This document shows positions 1 to 8,996 of a stretch of DNA of 28,769 nucleotides, piece after piece. Numbering within the stretch: position 1 is the stretch's first letter; the number at the start of each line of letters is the position of its first letter. Origin of the DNA: CAZLBC01 sp964557575 (lineage in GTDB: Bacteria; Planctomycetota; Phycisphaerae; SM23-33); contig CAZLBC010000059.1 of the NCBI GenBank assembly GCA_964557575.1, positions 1-28,769 on the forward strand, written 5' to 3'. Under the pieces are notes generated by a model that worked only from the letters and a program-made list of their open reading frames with translations, was not told where the DNA came from and made no database searches. The position numbers and the translations under genes were made by a program.

Positions 1-1522
1 GCGCGGCGATGTTCCCGAACTGTTCGGCGAGCGCGGGATAGAGCCGGTCGAACTGGTCGTGCAGTGTGCGATACCTTTTTTTCGAACGTGCGTCGGGTTT
101 AATCTCGGTGGTGACCGCGATACAGTGTTTGCAGGCCTGGCGGATGTTCGCATAGGCGCCCGTTCCCACCATGGCCAGCAACGCGACGCCCAGTGCCCCG
201 CCCTCCTCGGAAGCGATCGTCACGCACTTCGATCCGTAGATGTCGGCCTGCAGTTGCCGCCAGAAGCGACTGCGTGCGCCGCCTCCCGAGAGCCGTATCT
301 CCCTGCTCCGTATCCCCGATTTTCGTATCAGGTCGACGACGTCGCCCATGGCGAAGGTGGCGCCTTCCATGACGGCCCGGGCCAGGTCGTTTTTGTCGGT
401 ACCGGTACCGATGCCGATGAAGCACCCCCGGGCGTTCGGGTCCGCGTGGGGCGTGCGCTCACCGCTCAGGTAGGGCAGGAAAAATACGCCGTTACTGCCG
501 GCGGGTGCCGTGGCTGCTTTCCGGTCGATGATTTCGTACGGGTCGACCTTTTTCTTTTTCGCTTCCTTTTTCTCTTCGGCGCCGAGCATGTCGCGGAACC
601 ACTGCAGGCTGCCGCCGGCGGACATGACGCACCCGAACATGCACCATTCGCCGTCAACGCATGAACAGAACGTGTTGATGCGGCTTTCTTCGTCGACCCG
701 GTAGTCCCGGCTGTGGGTAAATACCACGCCGCTGGTACCCATCATTGCGCTCATGAGACCCTGGCTGACGATGCCGTTCCCGATGGCCCCCGCCGGCTGG
801 TCGCCGCCGCCGCCCACGACCGGGGTTCCCTTGGCGAGCCCCAGTTTTTTCGCGGCCGCCTTTGTCAGGGTGCCGGTAATTTCGTGAGATTCAACAACCG
901 GAGGCAGGATATCGGCGTCTATATCGAATTCGGCAATGATTTTTTTCGACCAGGTTCTCTTTTTCTGATCGAGCATCAGCGTGCCGGACATATCGGAGAC
1001 TTCGCCGACGTATTCCCCGGTCATCTTCAATCGCACGTAGTCCTTGGGCAGCAGGAAGTGTTTGATGCGATCGTATATCCGCTTTTCGTTCTGCCGTACC
1101 CACAACAATCGCGTGAGGGTAAAACTCGTCATCGCCGCGTTGCCGACCAGCCTGATGAGCGCCTTTTTTCCCCCGGCTCTTTTCTCTATTTCCGCGGCCT
1201 GCTGTGCCGTTCTCTGGTCGTTCCATATGATACAGGGCCGCAGGGGCGTTCCGTCCGCGTCCGTGATTACCAGTCCGTGCATCTGACCGCTCAGGCCGAT
1301 CCCCTGTATCGATGTGCCCGTGATGCCGGCCTTGCGAAGGGCCTTTTTCACGGCCGTTGCCGTTCCCCGCCACCAGTCCTCGGGGGCCTGTTCGCTCCAG
1401 CCGGGCTTGGGGGAACAGCCGCCGTATTCCGCGGTGGCGGTCGAGAGGATCTTCCCGCGGGCATTGATGATCAGTGCCTTTGTTCCGCTGGTTCCGATGT
1501 CTATACCGAGATAGTTGGACAT
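1..1522 (-). CDS. xylB: Xylulokinase, FGGY family (3' end cut by window edge)
   Basis: The product should phosphorylate D-xylulose to D-xylulose 5-phosphate in the cytoplasm, feeding the pentose phosphate pathway. The start ATG at 1522 gives MSNYLGIDIGTSGTKALI, the classic FGGY N-terminal phosphate-binding motif. Further on come GLSGQMHG and CIIWNDQRT, which match XylB substrate-site motifs. VVGGGGDQPAGAIGNG (about residues 235-250) carries the conserved aspartate region, and the C-terminal ATPase half shows CVMSAGGSLQWF and RLSGGGARS. About 507 codons are visible without a stop, slightly longer than E. coli XylB (484), so only the last few residues are lost beyond base 1. It follows folC by 67 nt on the same strand and may be cotranscribed with it. 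No xylose isomerase lies in the window. Another FGGY substrate such as ribulose or glycerol is possible, but the motifs favour xylulose. Confidence 0.9.
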   Translation of the reverse strand, partial: MSNYLGIDIGTSGTKALIINARGKILSTATAEYGGCSPKPGWSEQAPEDWWRGTATAVKKALRKAGITGTSIQGIGLSGQMHGLVITDADGTPLRPCIIWNDQRTAQQAAEIEKRAGGKKALIRLVGNAAMTSFTLTRLLWVRQNEKRIYDRIKHFLLPKDYVRLKMTGEYVGEVSDMSGTLMLDQKKRTWSKKIIAEFDIDADILPPVVESHEITGTLTKAAAKKLGLAKGTPVVGGGGDQPAGAIGNGIVSQGLMSAMMGTSGVVFTHSRDYRVDEESRINTFCSCVDGEWCMFGCVMSAGGSLQWFRDMLGAEEKKEAKKKKVDPYEIIDRKAATAPAGSNGVFFLPYLSGERTPHADPNARGCFIGIGTGTDKNDLARAVMEGATFAMGDVVDLIRKSGIRSREIRLSGGGARSRFWRQLQADIYGSKCVTIASEEGGALGVALLAMVGTGAYANIRQACKHCIAVTTEIKPDARSKKRYRTLHDQFDRLYPALAEQFGNIAA

Positions 1523-1589
1523 GGTTATGCCTTCCTGTCACTATGAAAAGGGAAATGCCGTTACAAGCTCGAAAACCGCCCGGCGGCTA

Positions 1590-2954
1590 TCACACCTGCT
1601 TGACCAGTTTGCCGACCAGTTCCTTCGCCTGTCCGATAAGGTAAAAAGACCCGCAGACACAGATCAGGTCTTCGGGAGATGCGGCAATATCGGCTATCCT
1701 GAGAGCGTCCTCGAGATTCTCGGCTACCTGCCCCGTTTTCCCGTCCGACAGTTCGGTGTATATCTCCGCGAGCATGCGGGGTTCCGCCGCCCGGGGCGTG
1801 TTACGCGCGCAGGTAAAGATGACTTTGTCCGCGCCCGTGGCGACCTGCTGCATGATGCCGTGCAGATCCTTGTCCGCCGAACACCCCACGATCATGATCA
1901 TGGAATCGTAGTGAATGTGCTGCCCGATGCTCCTGACCAGCGCCTTGACGGACGCGGCATTATGCGCCCCGTCGATAAGTATTCTGGGCTCGTGGCAGAT
2001 CATTTCCATCCGGCCGGATAATTCCGTTGTGGACAGCCCCGAAATTGCCCGCTCGTCGTCTATGTCGACGCCCTGCGCTTTGAGTTGATCAAGCAGCGCG
2101 AGTGCGAGTCCGCAATTGAGCGCCTGGTGTTCGCCGGGTAACGGGACGGGGAGGTGTTCGAACTGGCTGCGGGCGGTGGTCAATGACAGTCTCGTGTGGC
2201 ATCCCCTGGTTCGCGATGATTCGACCCGGTAGCTGAAATCAATATCTTCGCCGGTAAAGAAGATGTTTGTATTCACTTCCGACGCTATCTGCCGAAGGGC
2301 GGTTGCGGCCTCGGGGTGCTGGGGTACACTCACCGCGGGTACGCCCTTTTTGAGTATGCCCGCCTTTTCCCGCGCTATCTCCGCGATATTCTGGCCGAGT
2401 TGCTGGGTGTGGTCGATGGAAATGCTGGTGATACCGCAGACGCTGGGTTCCAGCACGTTCGTACTGTCGAGACGGCCGCCGAGTCCCGATTCCACGACGG
2501 CGATGTCCACCGCGGATTCCGAGAAGTGCCGGAAGGCCACGGCCGTCATGATTTCGAAAAACGTCGGCTTTTCCTTGCCCATCTTGTCCACGTGTGAAGC
2601 GAGGTTCGCAATGGAAGTGGTCAGTTTCTTCTGCGAAATTTTCTGTTCGTTGATCGTGATACGTTCACGGAGACAGTTGATGTGCGGAGAAATATAGAGC
2701 CCGACCTTGTACCCGCAGGCCTGAAGCATCCTGGCAAGCATGGTTGCCGTCGAACCCTTGCCCTTGGTCCCGGCTATGTGAACGCAGCGATACCTGTGCT
2801 GGGGGTTGTCGAGCTTTGAAAGCAGGTGCTGCATCCTGTCCAGATTGAAGTTGCGGCGTGTGTACTTCGCTGGGCTGTATCGTTCATAATCTGCGTGAGA
2901 ATAGAGGTATTGAACTGCTGATTTGTATCCCCTAATAGGCCCGGAATAAACCAT
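1590..2954 (-). CDS. folC: Bifunctional folylpolyglutamate synthase / dihydrofolate synthase
   Basis: This Mur-ligase-superfamily enzyme adds glutamate to dihydropteroate and to folates, using ATP in the cytoplasm. The 454-aa length is normal. The N-terminus has the family signature AVQYLYSHADYERYSP, then the P-loop HIAGTKGKGSTATML (about residues 59-73), the folate-loop region SPHINCLRERI, VVESGLGGRLDSTN (about residues 155-168), SIDHTQQLG, and LIDGAHN for the C-terminal domain. The start ATG at 2954 is supported by an AAGG Shine-Dalgarno at 2962-2965, seven bases upstream on the minus strand, and by a good promoter at 3004-3031. The gene is separated from proB by 172 nt, so it probably heads its own unit with xylB behind it. 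Whether it is bifunctional or single-function cannot be told from the sequence alone. Confidence 0.95.
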   Translation of the reverse strand: MVYSGPIRGYKSAVQYLYSHADYERYSPAKYTRRNFNLDRMQHLLSKLDNPQHRYRCVHIAGTKGKGSTATMLARMLQACGYKVGLYISPHINCLRERITINEQKISQKKLTTSIANLASHVDKMGKEKPTFFEIMTAVAFRHFSESAVDIAVVESGLGGRLDSTNVLEPSVCGITSISIDHTQQLGQNIAEIAREKAGILKKGVPAVSVPQHPEAATALRQIASEVNTNIFFTGEDIDFSYRVESSRTRGCHTRLSLTTARSQFEHLPVPLPGEHQALNCGLALALLDQLKAQGVDIDDERAISGLSTTELSGRMEMICHEPRILIDGAHNAASVKALVRSIGQHIHYDSMIMIVGCSADKDLHGIMQQVATGADKVIFTCARNTPRAAEPRMLAEIYTELSDGKTGQVAENLEDALRIADIAASPEDLICVCGSFYLIGQAKELVGKLVKQV

Positions 2955-3003
2955 ATTAGTACCTTTATACTATTGTGATATAGTGGCTTACCGTGAACCG
3001 GGC

Positions 3004-3031
3004 AGTTTAACACACCCGACCCGTTTGTCAA
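3004..3031 (-). promoter_or_regulatory. Sigma70-type promoter for folC
   Basis: On the minus strand there is a perfect -35 TTGACA (3026-3031), a 16-bp spacer, and -10 TAAACT (3004-3009) preceded by TGT, that is an extended -10. Transcription would start near 2997, leaving a leader of about 43 nt before the folC ATG at 2954. This is the best-matching sigma70 promoter I found in the window. Confidence 0.7.
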
Positions 3032-3126
3032 GTGGAATTTGTCGACAGGAGAGCTAAATTGACCGAATCTAAACACTTATAATTGTTTTATCGCGGCCGG
3101 ATTGCACAGTACTCAGGAAACGGCCT

Positions 3127-4239
3127 TCAGGTGAGGGTCATATTGTTTCGGTGGACGGCCTCGTCGTACGGTTTGTCGCCCAGTATCCCCAGGATCTCAC
3201 CGCTTTGTTTTCCCATTATCATGCGCAGCTGCGTGGAGTCATAGTTGCTCAAACCGCGGGCGATTTCCGTACCGTCGCGGGCGATCATTGTGATGATATC
3301 TCCCGCGGTGAATTCTCCAGCGATATCCGTGATGCCGGAGGGAAGGAGGCTCTTGCCGCGTGCTGTCAGCGCCTCCGCTGCGCCGCCGTCTATCACTATC
3401 GTCCCGGTTGACCGGGCAGCCTGTCCTATCCACCGCCGTTTGCTGGATAACTTGGATCTCGAGGGCGTGAAGAAGGTTCCGATGTTTTCGCCGTCCAGTA
3501 TCCGGATCAGGACATCCTCTGTTTTCGCCGACGCGATAATTGCCGCCTCACCGGCGGTGGTGACCATCTCGACGGCGGTCAGCTTCGTGGCCATGCCGCC
3601 TGAGCCGAACCTGCTTTTTTCGTGATTCACGTACCCCCGCGCGTCGTCGATATTATCGATTGCGGAGACCATCTTGTCGCCGTCCATAACGCCCTCGACC
3701 GTCGTCAGAATAATCAGCAGTTCGGCAGCGAGCATGTTCGTCACGTGAGCCGCAATAATATCGTTGTCTCCGAAACGAATCTCGTCGACGGATACGGCGT
3801 CATTTTCGTTGACGATCGGCAGGATCAGTCTTTCGTGGAGGGCAAACAGCGTGTTTCTGATGTTCAGGTACCGTCCGCGGTGTTCAAAATCGGCCCTGTC
3901 GACAAGTACCTGCCCGACGCGTCGTCCGTATTGCTCCATGGCGTCGTGAAAGGCCCGCATCAACTGACCCTGGCCGACCGCCGCAACCGCCTGCAGTACC
4001 GGCAGCGTTCCGGGGCGCTCGGAGAGATCCAGTTCTCCCATGCCGGCGCCGATTGCGCCGCTGGCAACCATGGTGACGGTTCTGCCGCTGTCCATGATTC
4101 TGCCGACCTGATCGCAGACTGTTTCAACCATGCCGCGGTCGAGCCTTCCCGATTCGTCCGTGAGGGAACTGGTGCCGCACTTGACCACAATCCGGCGATT
4201 GTCTGCAAGACACCTTCTTCTCGTATCGACCTCGTTCAT
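3127..4239 (-). CDS. proB: Glutamate 5-kinase with PUA domain
   Basis: ProB makes gamma-glutamyl phosphate from L-glutamate and ATP, the first committed step of proline synthesis, and is normally feedback-inhibited by proline. The 370 aa match the usual length (E. coli 367). Visible features are the amino-acid-kinase start RIVVKCGTSSLTD (about residues 14-26), MVASGAIGAGMGEL, QVLVDRADFEHRGRYLNIRNTL, the glutamate-binding PIVNENDAVSVDEIRFGDND (about residues 142-161), and SRFGSGGMATKLTA. A C-terminal PUA domain (about 275-360) ends in the canonical HRNNMTL. It starts 21 nt after the waaA stop with only a weak purine-rich ribosome site, so it is probably cotranscribed with waaA. The partner gene proA is not nearby. 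Confidence 0.96.
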   Translation of the reverse strand: MNEVDTRRRCLADNRRIVVKCGTSSLTDESGRLDRGMVETVCDQVGRIMDSGRTVTMVASGAIGAGMGELDLSERPGTLPVLQAVAAVGQGQLMRAFHDAMEQYGRRVGQVLVDRADFEHRGRYLNIRNTLFALHERLILPIVNENDAVSVDEIRFGDNDIIAAHVTNMLAAELLIILTTVEGVMDGDKMVSAIDNIDDARGYVNHEKSRFGSGGMATKLTAVEMVTTAGEAAIIASAKTEDVLIRILDGENIGTFFTPSRSKLSSKRRWIGQAARSTGTIVIDGGAAEALTARGKSLLPSGITDIAGEFTAGDIITMIARDGTEIARGLSNYDSTQLRMIMGKQSGEILGILGDKPYDEAVHRNNMTLT

Positions 4240-4260
4240 ATAACATCTTTCTTAGACTTA

Positions 4261-5604
4261 TTATATGGAATTGTCGGTAACAATAGACGGCGTGGCGACC
4301 GCCGCCGGCCCCAGTGGTTCCCGGAGTCCCAGGAGGCGGCATATCAGGACCGTATTGCGCTCGGCGGCGCCCTTTTGCCGACGGATGTACCGCTGCGCTT
4401 TCTTGCCGGCCGCGACGGCGGCGGCGGGGGCGTCCAGCCAGGACTGAACCCGGCGGATCAGCCCGTCCGCGTCGGCCACTTCCGCGCACCCGTGCTTCAG
4501 CAGGCCGTCGGTCTGCGGGAAATTGAACGTGTGGGGACCGAAGCAGGTGGGTGTTCCGAGGGCCGCCGCTTCTATCATGTCCGACCCGCCCATGGGCACC
4601 AGCGACCGGCCCGCGAAGGCGACGGTGGCGAGGGCGTAGAATTTTTTCAGTTCCCCCATCGTGTCGCCGAGGATCACGCCTCTATCCGGCGCCGGTTCGT
4701 CGCAGCCGTCGGATCGGTGGGACCGCCGCAGCAGTTCGTGTCCGCGGGAGGTAATCAGCCGCGCGACGTCGTCGAATCGCTCCGGTTTGCGAGGCACGAC
4801 GGCCAGCCGGAGTGTTTCGTGTTCTTCCTTCAACTGTTCCCAGGCATCCAGGATGATCTCTTCCTCCCCGTTGCCGGTGCCGCCCGCAACCAAGAGGGGA
4901 GGGTTCCCGGCGAGCCCCATGGCGACGGCAAGTTCACCCTGGCCGGCCACCGCGTCCGCCACGTCGATCGATTCGAACTTGAGCATGCCCGTCAGGTGCA
5001 CCTTTTCGGGATCCATGCCCAGCTCGATGTACTTCTCCCCGTAGACCTCGTCCTGTACGCCGATGGCCGCCAGGCGGTTGAATATTTCGGCGGTAATCCG
5101 CCCCAGCAGCTTGTACCGGGGGAACCCCTTGTTCGGGCTGATCCTTCCGTTTACCACCAGGGCCGGTATGTCGCGCCGGTTGCATTCGGCGAGGAAGTTC
5201 GGCCAGATCTCCCCCTCCATCAGCACCACGACCGCCGGCCGGATACGCTCGAGGGCCGCGGCAACGGCCCAGGTGAAATCAAGGGGCCAGTGAAACACGG
5301 CGTGGGCGGGGGAAAACGCCCGCTGTGCGGCCGCGATCCCGGTATCGGTGGTGGAGGATACCACGACCCGGTACCCGGGCAGCCGGCGGTGTATCTCCTC
5401 CACGAGCGGACCGGCGGCATTGATCTCACCGACGCTGACGCCGTGCAGCCATATCACCGGTTGCAGCCCGTAGCGCCGGGGCACCAGCCCGAGCCGGTGC
5501 CGCCATCCCGACCGGTACCGCTTCTGGAAGATCATCCGCCCGATATAAAAGGGTGCGGTCGCCACGAGGGCGAAAAAATAGGCAATATCCAGGAAGTAAT
5601 TCAT
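4261..5604 (-). CDS. waaA: 3-deoxy-D-manno-octulosonic acid (Kdo) transferase
   Basis: WaaA (KdtA) transfers Kdo from CMP-Kdo to lipid A precursors at the inner membrane, which implies an LPS outer membrane. The 447 aa are slightly longer than usual (about 425). An N-terminal membrane anchor (residues 1-20, FLDIAYFFALVATAPFYIG) is followed by the GT-B N-domain with WLHGVSVGEINAAGPLV (about 51-67; the Glu of GVSVGE is the family's catalytic position), SSTTDTGIAAA, VVVLMEGEIWPNFL and VNGRISPNKGFPRYKLL. The C-domain has VAGGTGNGEEEIIL, VVPRKPERFDDV, GDTMGELKKFYALATVAFAGRSLVPMGGSDMIEAAALGTP split over its typical nucleotide-sugar site, and GPHTFNF. It lies 51 nt downstream of the MazG-like gene. 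Confidence 0.95.
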   Translation of the reverse strand: MNYFLDIAYFFALVATAPFYIGRMIFQKRYRSGWRHRLGLVPRRYGLQPVIWLHGVSVGEINAAGPLVEEIHRRLPGYRVVVSSTTDTGIAAAQRAFSPAHAVFHWPLDFTWAVAAALERIRPAVVVLMEGEIWPNFLAECNRRDIPALVVNGRISPNKGFPRYKLLGRITAEIFNRLAAIGVQDEVYGEKYIELGMDPEKVHLTGMLKFESIDVADAVAGQGELAVAMGLAGNPPLLVAGGTGNGEEEIILDAWEQLKEEHETLRLAVVPRKPERFDDVARLITSRGHELLRRSHRSDGCDEPAPDRGVILGDTMGELKKFYALATVAFAGRSLVPMGGSDMIEAAALGTPTCFGPHTFNFPQTDGLLKHGCAEVADADGLIRRVQSWLDAPAAAVAAGKKAQRYIRRQKGAAERNTVLICRLLGLREPLGPAAVATPSIVTDNSI

Positions 5605-5655
5605 AGGCGGACAGTATGGCCTGATGATCGCCGGATGTCAACGTGAGAGACGGCC

Positions 5656-5970
5656 CTACTTGTGCCCTTTCCGCTCATTCAAGAGGTACTTATCGCGGGC
5701 GGCCGCGCCGAGGTCCACGCCGTTGATATTGGCCAGGGTGCACAGCCAGGCGAACACGTCGGCGAATTCGCCCGCCTTGTCGTCGGTATCCCCGTCCGCC
5801 AGGGCCGTCGCGAGTTCTCCGACCTCTTCGATAAACCACAGGAACGTCCCGGGCGTTCCCCGTTCGGCGTCCGGTGTGTAAAAGCGGTCGTAGATATACT
5901 GCTGAAATTCCCGGATGGTGAGATCCTGCCCGCTGTTGCCCGCCGCGTCAGGTGCTTGTTTCGTGTCCAT
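5656..5970 (-). CDS. MazG-like nucleotide pyrophosphohydrolase
   Basis: This small all-helical protein of 104 aa belongs to the MazG/dUTPase-like NTP pyrophosphohydrolase group, which hydrolyses NTPs or modified dNTPs to NMP and pyrophosphate using Mg2+. The metal-binding signature is visible as FIEEVGELATAL (about residues 45-56) followed by GEFADVFAWLCTLANINGVDL (about 67-87), the usual EExxE...ExxD arrangement. It ends AARDKYLLNERKGHK, like short archaeal and planctomycete MazG-type proteins. The start at 5970 overlaps the end of the upstream TPR/peptidase gene by 23 bp, suggesting translational coupling. The exact substrate cannot be told; housekeeping of the nucleotide pool is the likely role. 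Confidence 0.85.
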   Translation of the reverse strand: MDTKQAPDAAGNSGQDLTIREFQQYIYDRFYTPDAERGTPGTFLWFIEEVGELATALADGDTDDKAGEFADVFAWLCTLANINGVDLGAAARDKYLLNERKGHK

Positions 5971-8866
5971 TCGTTTCCGCTCCAGCCTTGAGTTGTTTCA
6001 AGGTCGCGTCGATGTAGTGTTGTATTCTCTTGACCGCGGCCGGCGGCGATCCGAGTTCCAGTGCCTTCATGACCGCGCTGCGGGCCTTCTCAAGCATCTT
6101 CACGTCGCGGGCCGACTTCCCCGCCCGGTAGAGTATTTTCGCGTTGTAGCTGTGGACCCGGGGAGAACGCGGGTCGATAAGCGTCATTTGCTCGGCGGTA
6201 TCGACGGCATCCCGGAATTGTCCCTGCCTGACGAGGATTGAGGCGATCGACTCGTAGGCGTTTACTTCGAAGGGATTGGTGTAAATCACCTCCATGAAGT
6301 ATTTCAAAGCCATGTCCATCCGCTCCATCGACCGGTAGATTTCGGCTATCTGCCGCGCGTATTTCTGGTTGTTCATCGAGTGGCGGTGCAGGTAGATCAG
6401 GTTGGGCAGCGCCTTTTCCGGCGCGCCTATTTTCAGGTAAATATCCGCCAGCTTACTGTAGCTCTTGGAATTCAGCGGGGCCCTTTTCTGCAGCAGTTCG
6501 AGAGCGGCGATGGCCTCCGCCAGGTGCCGGTCGGGACGTTTTTTGTCCATGCGGAGGTAGCACTCGGCCAGGACATCCGGCGCGGTACGCGTCGTAGGCG
6601 TCACCTCCTCGAGGCGGCGACAGGTCGCGATGGCCTGCTCGTAGTGTTTGTTCACCAGGTGTATCCGGGCCAGCAGCCTCAGGGCCGTCGCGTTGTCCTT
6701 GTCGCGTTTCAGGGCCTTTTGGGCGAATGCGCCGGCCTGCTTGTGCTTCCGGGCAAAGAAAAGGGCCTTGGCGTGTTCGGCGAGTCGCGCGGGATCATCC
6801 GGGTCTTCGCGGAGACGCCCGGCGGTTTCAGAGGCCTTCGGCGGTTTTACCGGGTCGTATCCCCACTCCGTAACGGTTCCGGCCGCCCACCGGCGAAAGT
6901 TCTCGTCGAATGTCTCCTCGTCGATCTCGAGAATCTCCGTGAAGATCCTCTCCTGGCCGTGTCCCTTGCCGAAGCCCTTCAGCATCCCCCTGACCGTTTC
7001 GAAGCCGTAGGTTTCGATGATGTATTCGAGGATCCACTCGCTCTGGGCGTACGCCAGTTGCCGGTCGCCCGGCCTCTTGGGACGGATAAAACCCCAGTTC
7101 AGTTCCCCCAGCGGAAAAAGCCGGTCGTGCCGGGTGGCGGCGACGAGCGTCTGCACGTAGTTGAACGCCCGCTTGTCCTTCTGCTGCCACACCGAGCAGG
7201 CCTCCGTAAACCAGTGCGGGATGCGGTTGCCGGTCATGCCGAGGGTGACCGTGTGCGCGAATTCGTGCCGCAGCACCTCGGTCCAGTTGTGCAGCCCCAT
7301 CGATCCACGAGACTTGTTCGGCGTCGCTATGGCGATGACCCTGCCGGTACACGCGCCGACGGTGGGAATCCATCCTCGTCCCGCTATCCGCGCCGAGAAA
7401 TCCTTCTGGGTGGGCATGATCTCGATTATCGTTTTATCCTTCGGCTCCCAGCCGTAATCGCCCGTGACGCGGGGGTAGACCGCTTCCATGTACTCGGCGA
7501 CGAGTGTGAGCATGACCGCGTCGGGCGCGTCGGCCTTGATAATGAAGTGCTCGGTTTCCCGTACTTCAAAATCCCTCAGCTTGCGGGCCGTGTTCAGGTA
7601 GTTGACCACGTCGGCCCGGTAGTCGTCGAGTCTGCGGGCCTTTTCCAGGTAGACCAAGGCCTTCTCCTCTTCGCCGGTCTCCATGTAGAGCTTGCCCAGG
7701 GACGCGGGCGGACCGGCCTTCTCCGGGGCCAGTTTTTCCGCCTCCAAAAGGTAGGGTTCGGCCTGTTCGTAGAGCCGGCCCGACGTCAGCCACCGCCCGA
7801 TGGTCTGGGGCAGTATCGCCGTGTGCGGGTTGATCTTTTCGACCCGCGCACAGAATTCCTTCGCCTTCTCCTCGTCGCCGACACGGATGCAGGCCGCCGC
7901 CGCAAGCGAGAGGGCCTCGATGTGGTTCGGGTTGTGCTCCAGGATCTTCTCCAGCATCGCCGGGACGTCGTCGAACTTTCTCCACTGCATCAGGCAGGCG
8001 GCCTTCATGTACAGGGCCACGTCGTGCCGGGGGTTGACGGCGAGCGCCTTGTCGGCCGCCGTGCCGCACTTCTCGAATTTCCACTGGCCCAGCAAAACCG
8101 CCGCCCGCATGGCGTGCAGGTCGGGCAGGTGCTTGTTGATTTTTGCGGCCAGGGCGAGTTCTTTCATCGCGGCCCGCGCCTTGTGCTTCGACAGCAGGAA
8201 CTCGGCGGCCGCGAGGTTCGCCGGCCAGTATTCGCCGTCGACTTTCTGGTAGGCCTCCTGGAAGTAGTTGTGCAGTATGTTCTGCGCCTGTTCCGACGCC
8301 CGGCGGCGGGTCAGGACGGCGTAGCGGTCCAGGATGCGCCCCAGGGCCACGAGGGCCGCGGCGTCCGTGCGATACCCCTCTTTTTCGACGGTCTTCTCCA
8401 TCAGCCGGTAGGTCTCCCGGGCCGTATCCTTCTCGCCGAGGACCTCCAGCAGCCGGCCTTTCATGAGAATCGCCGGCGCCGACGCCGGCGCGAGTGCGAG
8501 GGCCCGGTCGGCCTTTTCCAGCGCCGCCCGGTAGCGCCCCACGCGGGCCAGGGCGTCGGCGCAGGCGATGTTCCAGTCAGGGTTCGCATCGCCCTGCTTC
8601 GAAACGGCTTCGAGCGTCGCGACGGCGTCGGCATACCTGCCGGTGATGTCCAGCGTTTCGGCGAGTCCCACCGCGGCGGTGACGGCATCGCCCGTTTTCA
8701 GCAGGCCCCGCCACGCCTTTTCGGCCTTGTCGTACGCGCCCTTCATGTAGAGTTGCCGGGCCTTTTCGCATTCATCCCCGGGGCTGACGGCAACGGCCGG
8801 AAGCCCTGCCGCGGCGATCGCCAGGATGAGTGACGCGGCACGGAATTTTTCAGCACCGTTGAGCAT
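5948..8866 (-). CDS. Exported TPR protein with gluzincin (peptidase MA-like) domain
   Basis: The 972-aa protein starts with a signal peptide (AASLILAIAAAGLPAVAVSP, about residues 10-29). It then has TPR-type helical repeats to about residue 410, with motifs such as ALEKADRALALAPASAPA. A central metallopeptidase-like domain (about 420-640) carries HEFAHTVTLGM (about 532-542) and IPHWFTEACSVWQQ, an HExxH plus downstream Glu gluzincin zinc site. More TPRs follow to the end. The family is known from planctomycetes and related bacteria as TPR plus peptidase_MA proteins; no substrate is established. It probably acts in the periplasm. The start at 8866 has a strong GAGGTG ribosome site five bases upstream. 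It heads the minus-strand run and overlaps the MazG-like gene by 23 bp. Confidence 0.85.
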   Translation of the reverse strand: MLNGAEKFRAASLILAIAAAGLPAVAVSPGDECEKARQLYMKGAYDKAEKAWRGLLKTGDAVTAAVGLAETLDITGRYADAVATLEAVSKQGDANPDWNIACADALARVGRYRAALEKADRALALAPASAPAILMKGRLLEVLGEKDTARETYRLMEKTVEKEGYRTDAAALVALGRILDRYAVLTRRRASEQAQNILHNYFQEAYQKVDGEYWPANLAAAEFLLSKHKARAAMKELALAAKINKHLPDLHAMRAAVLLGQWKFEKCGTAADKALAVNPRHDVALYMKAACLMQWRKFDDVPAMLEKILEHNPNHIEALSLAAAACIRVGDEEKAKEFCARVEKINPHTAILPQTIGRWLTSGRLYEQAEPYLLEAEKLAPEKAGPPASLGKLYMETGEEEKALVYLEKARRLDDYRADVVNYLNTARKLRDFEVRETEHFIIKADAPDAVMLTLVAEYMEAVYPRVTGDYGWEPKDKTIIEIMPTQKDFSARIAGRGWIPTVGACTGRVIAIATPNKSRGSMGLHNWTEVLRHEFAHTVTLGMTGNRIPHWFTEACSVWQQKDKRAFNYVQTLVAATRHDRLFPLGELNWGFIRPKRPGDRQLAYAQSEWILEYIIETYGFETVRGMLKGFGKGHGQERIFTEILEIDEETFDENFRRWAAGTVTEWGYDPVKPPKASETAGRLREDPDDPARLAEHAKALFFARKHKQAGAFAQKALKRDKDNATALRLLARIHLVNKHYEQAIATCRRLEEVTPTTRTAPDVLAECYLRMDKKRPDRHLAEAIAALELLQKRAPLNSKSYSKLADIYLKIGAPEKALPNLIYLHRHSMNNQKYARQIAEIYRSMERMDMALKYFMEVIYTNPFEVNAYESIASILVRQGQFRDAVDTAEQMTLIDPRSPRVHSYNAKILYRAGKSARDVKMLEKARSAVMKALELGSPPAAVKRIQHYIDATLKQLKAGAETNGHETST

Positions 8867-8996
8867 GATTCACCTCGCTGGAATAAACGTTCCTGCCCAT
8901 GGTATCGCGATTCGCCGGAAATAAAAGGGCGCACACGGGGCGATCATCCGGTACCATGGTCGGCCACTGCTGCGGCGGGCCCGGCGCAGCAATACC

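Noticed and set aside
99..1541. Several long plus- and minus-strand open frames over the xylB region.
   Set aside because: They lie in other frames of a clear xylB reading frame that is open to the window edge. GC-rich DNA gives long antisense frames.
6380..8833. Plus-strand open frame of 817 codons.
   Set aside because: It is antisense to the TPR/metallopeptidase gene, which has a signal peptide, TPRs and a zinc motif. The antisense product has no recognisable domain.
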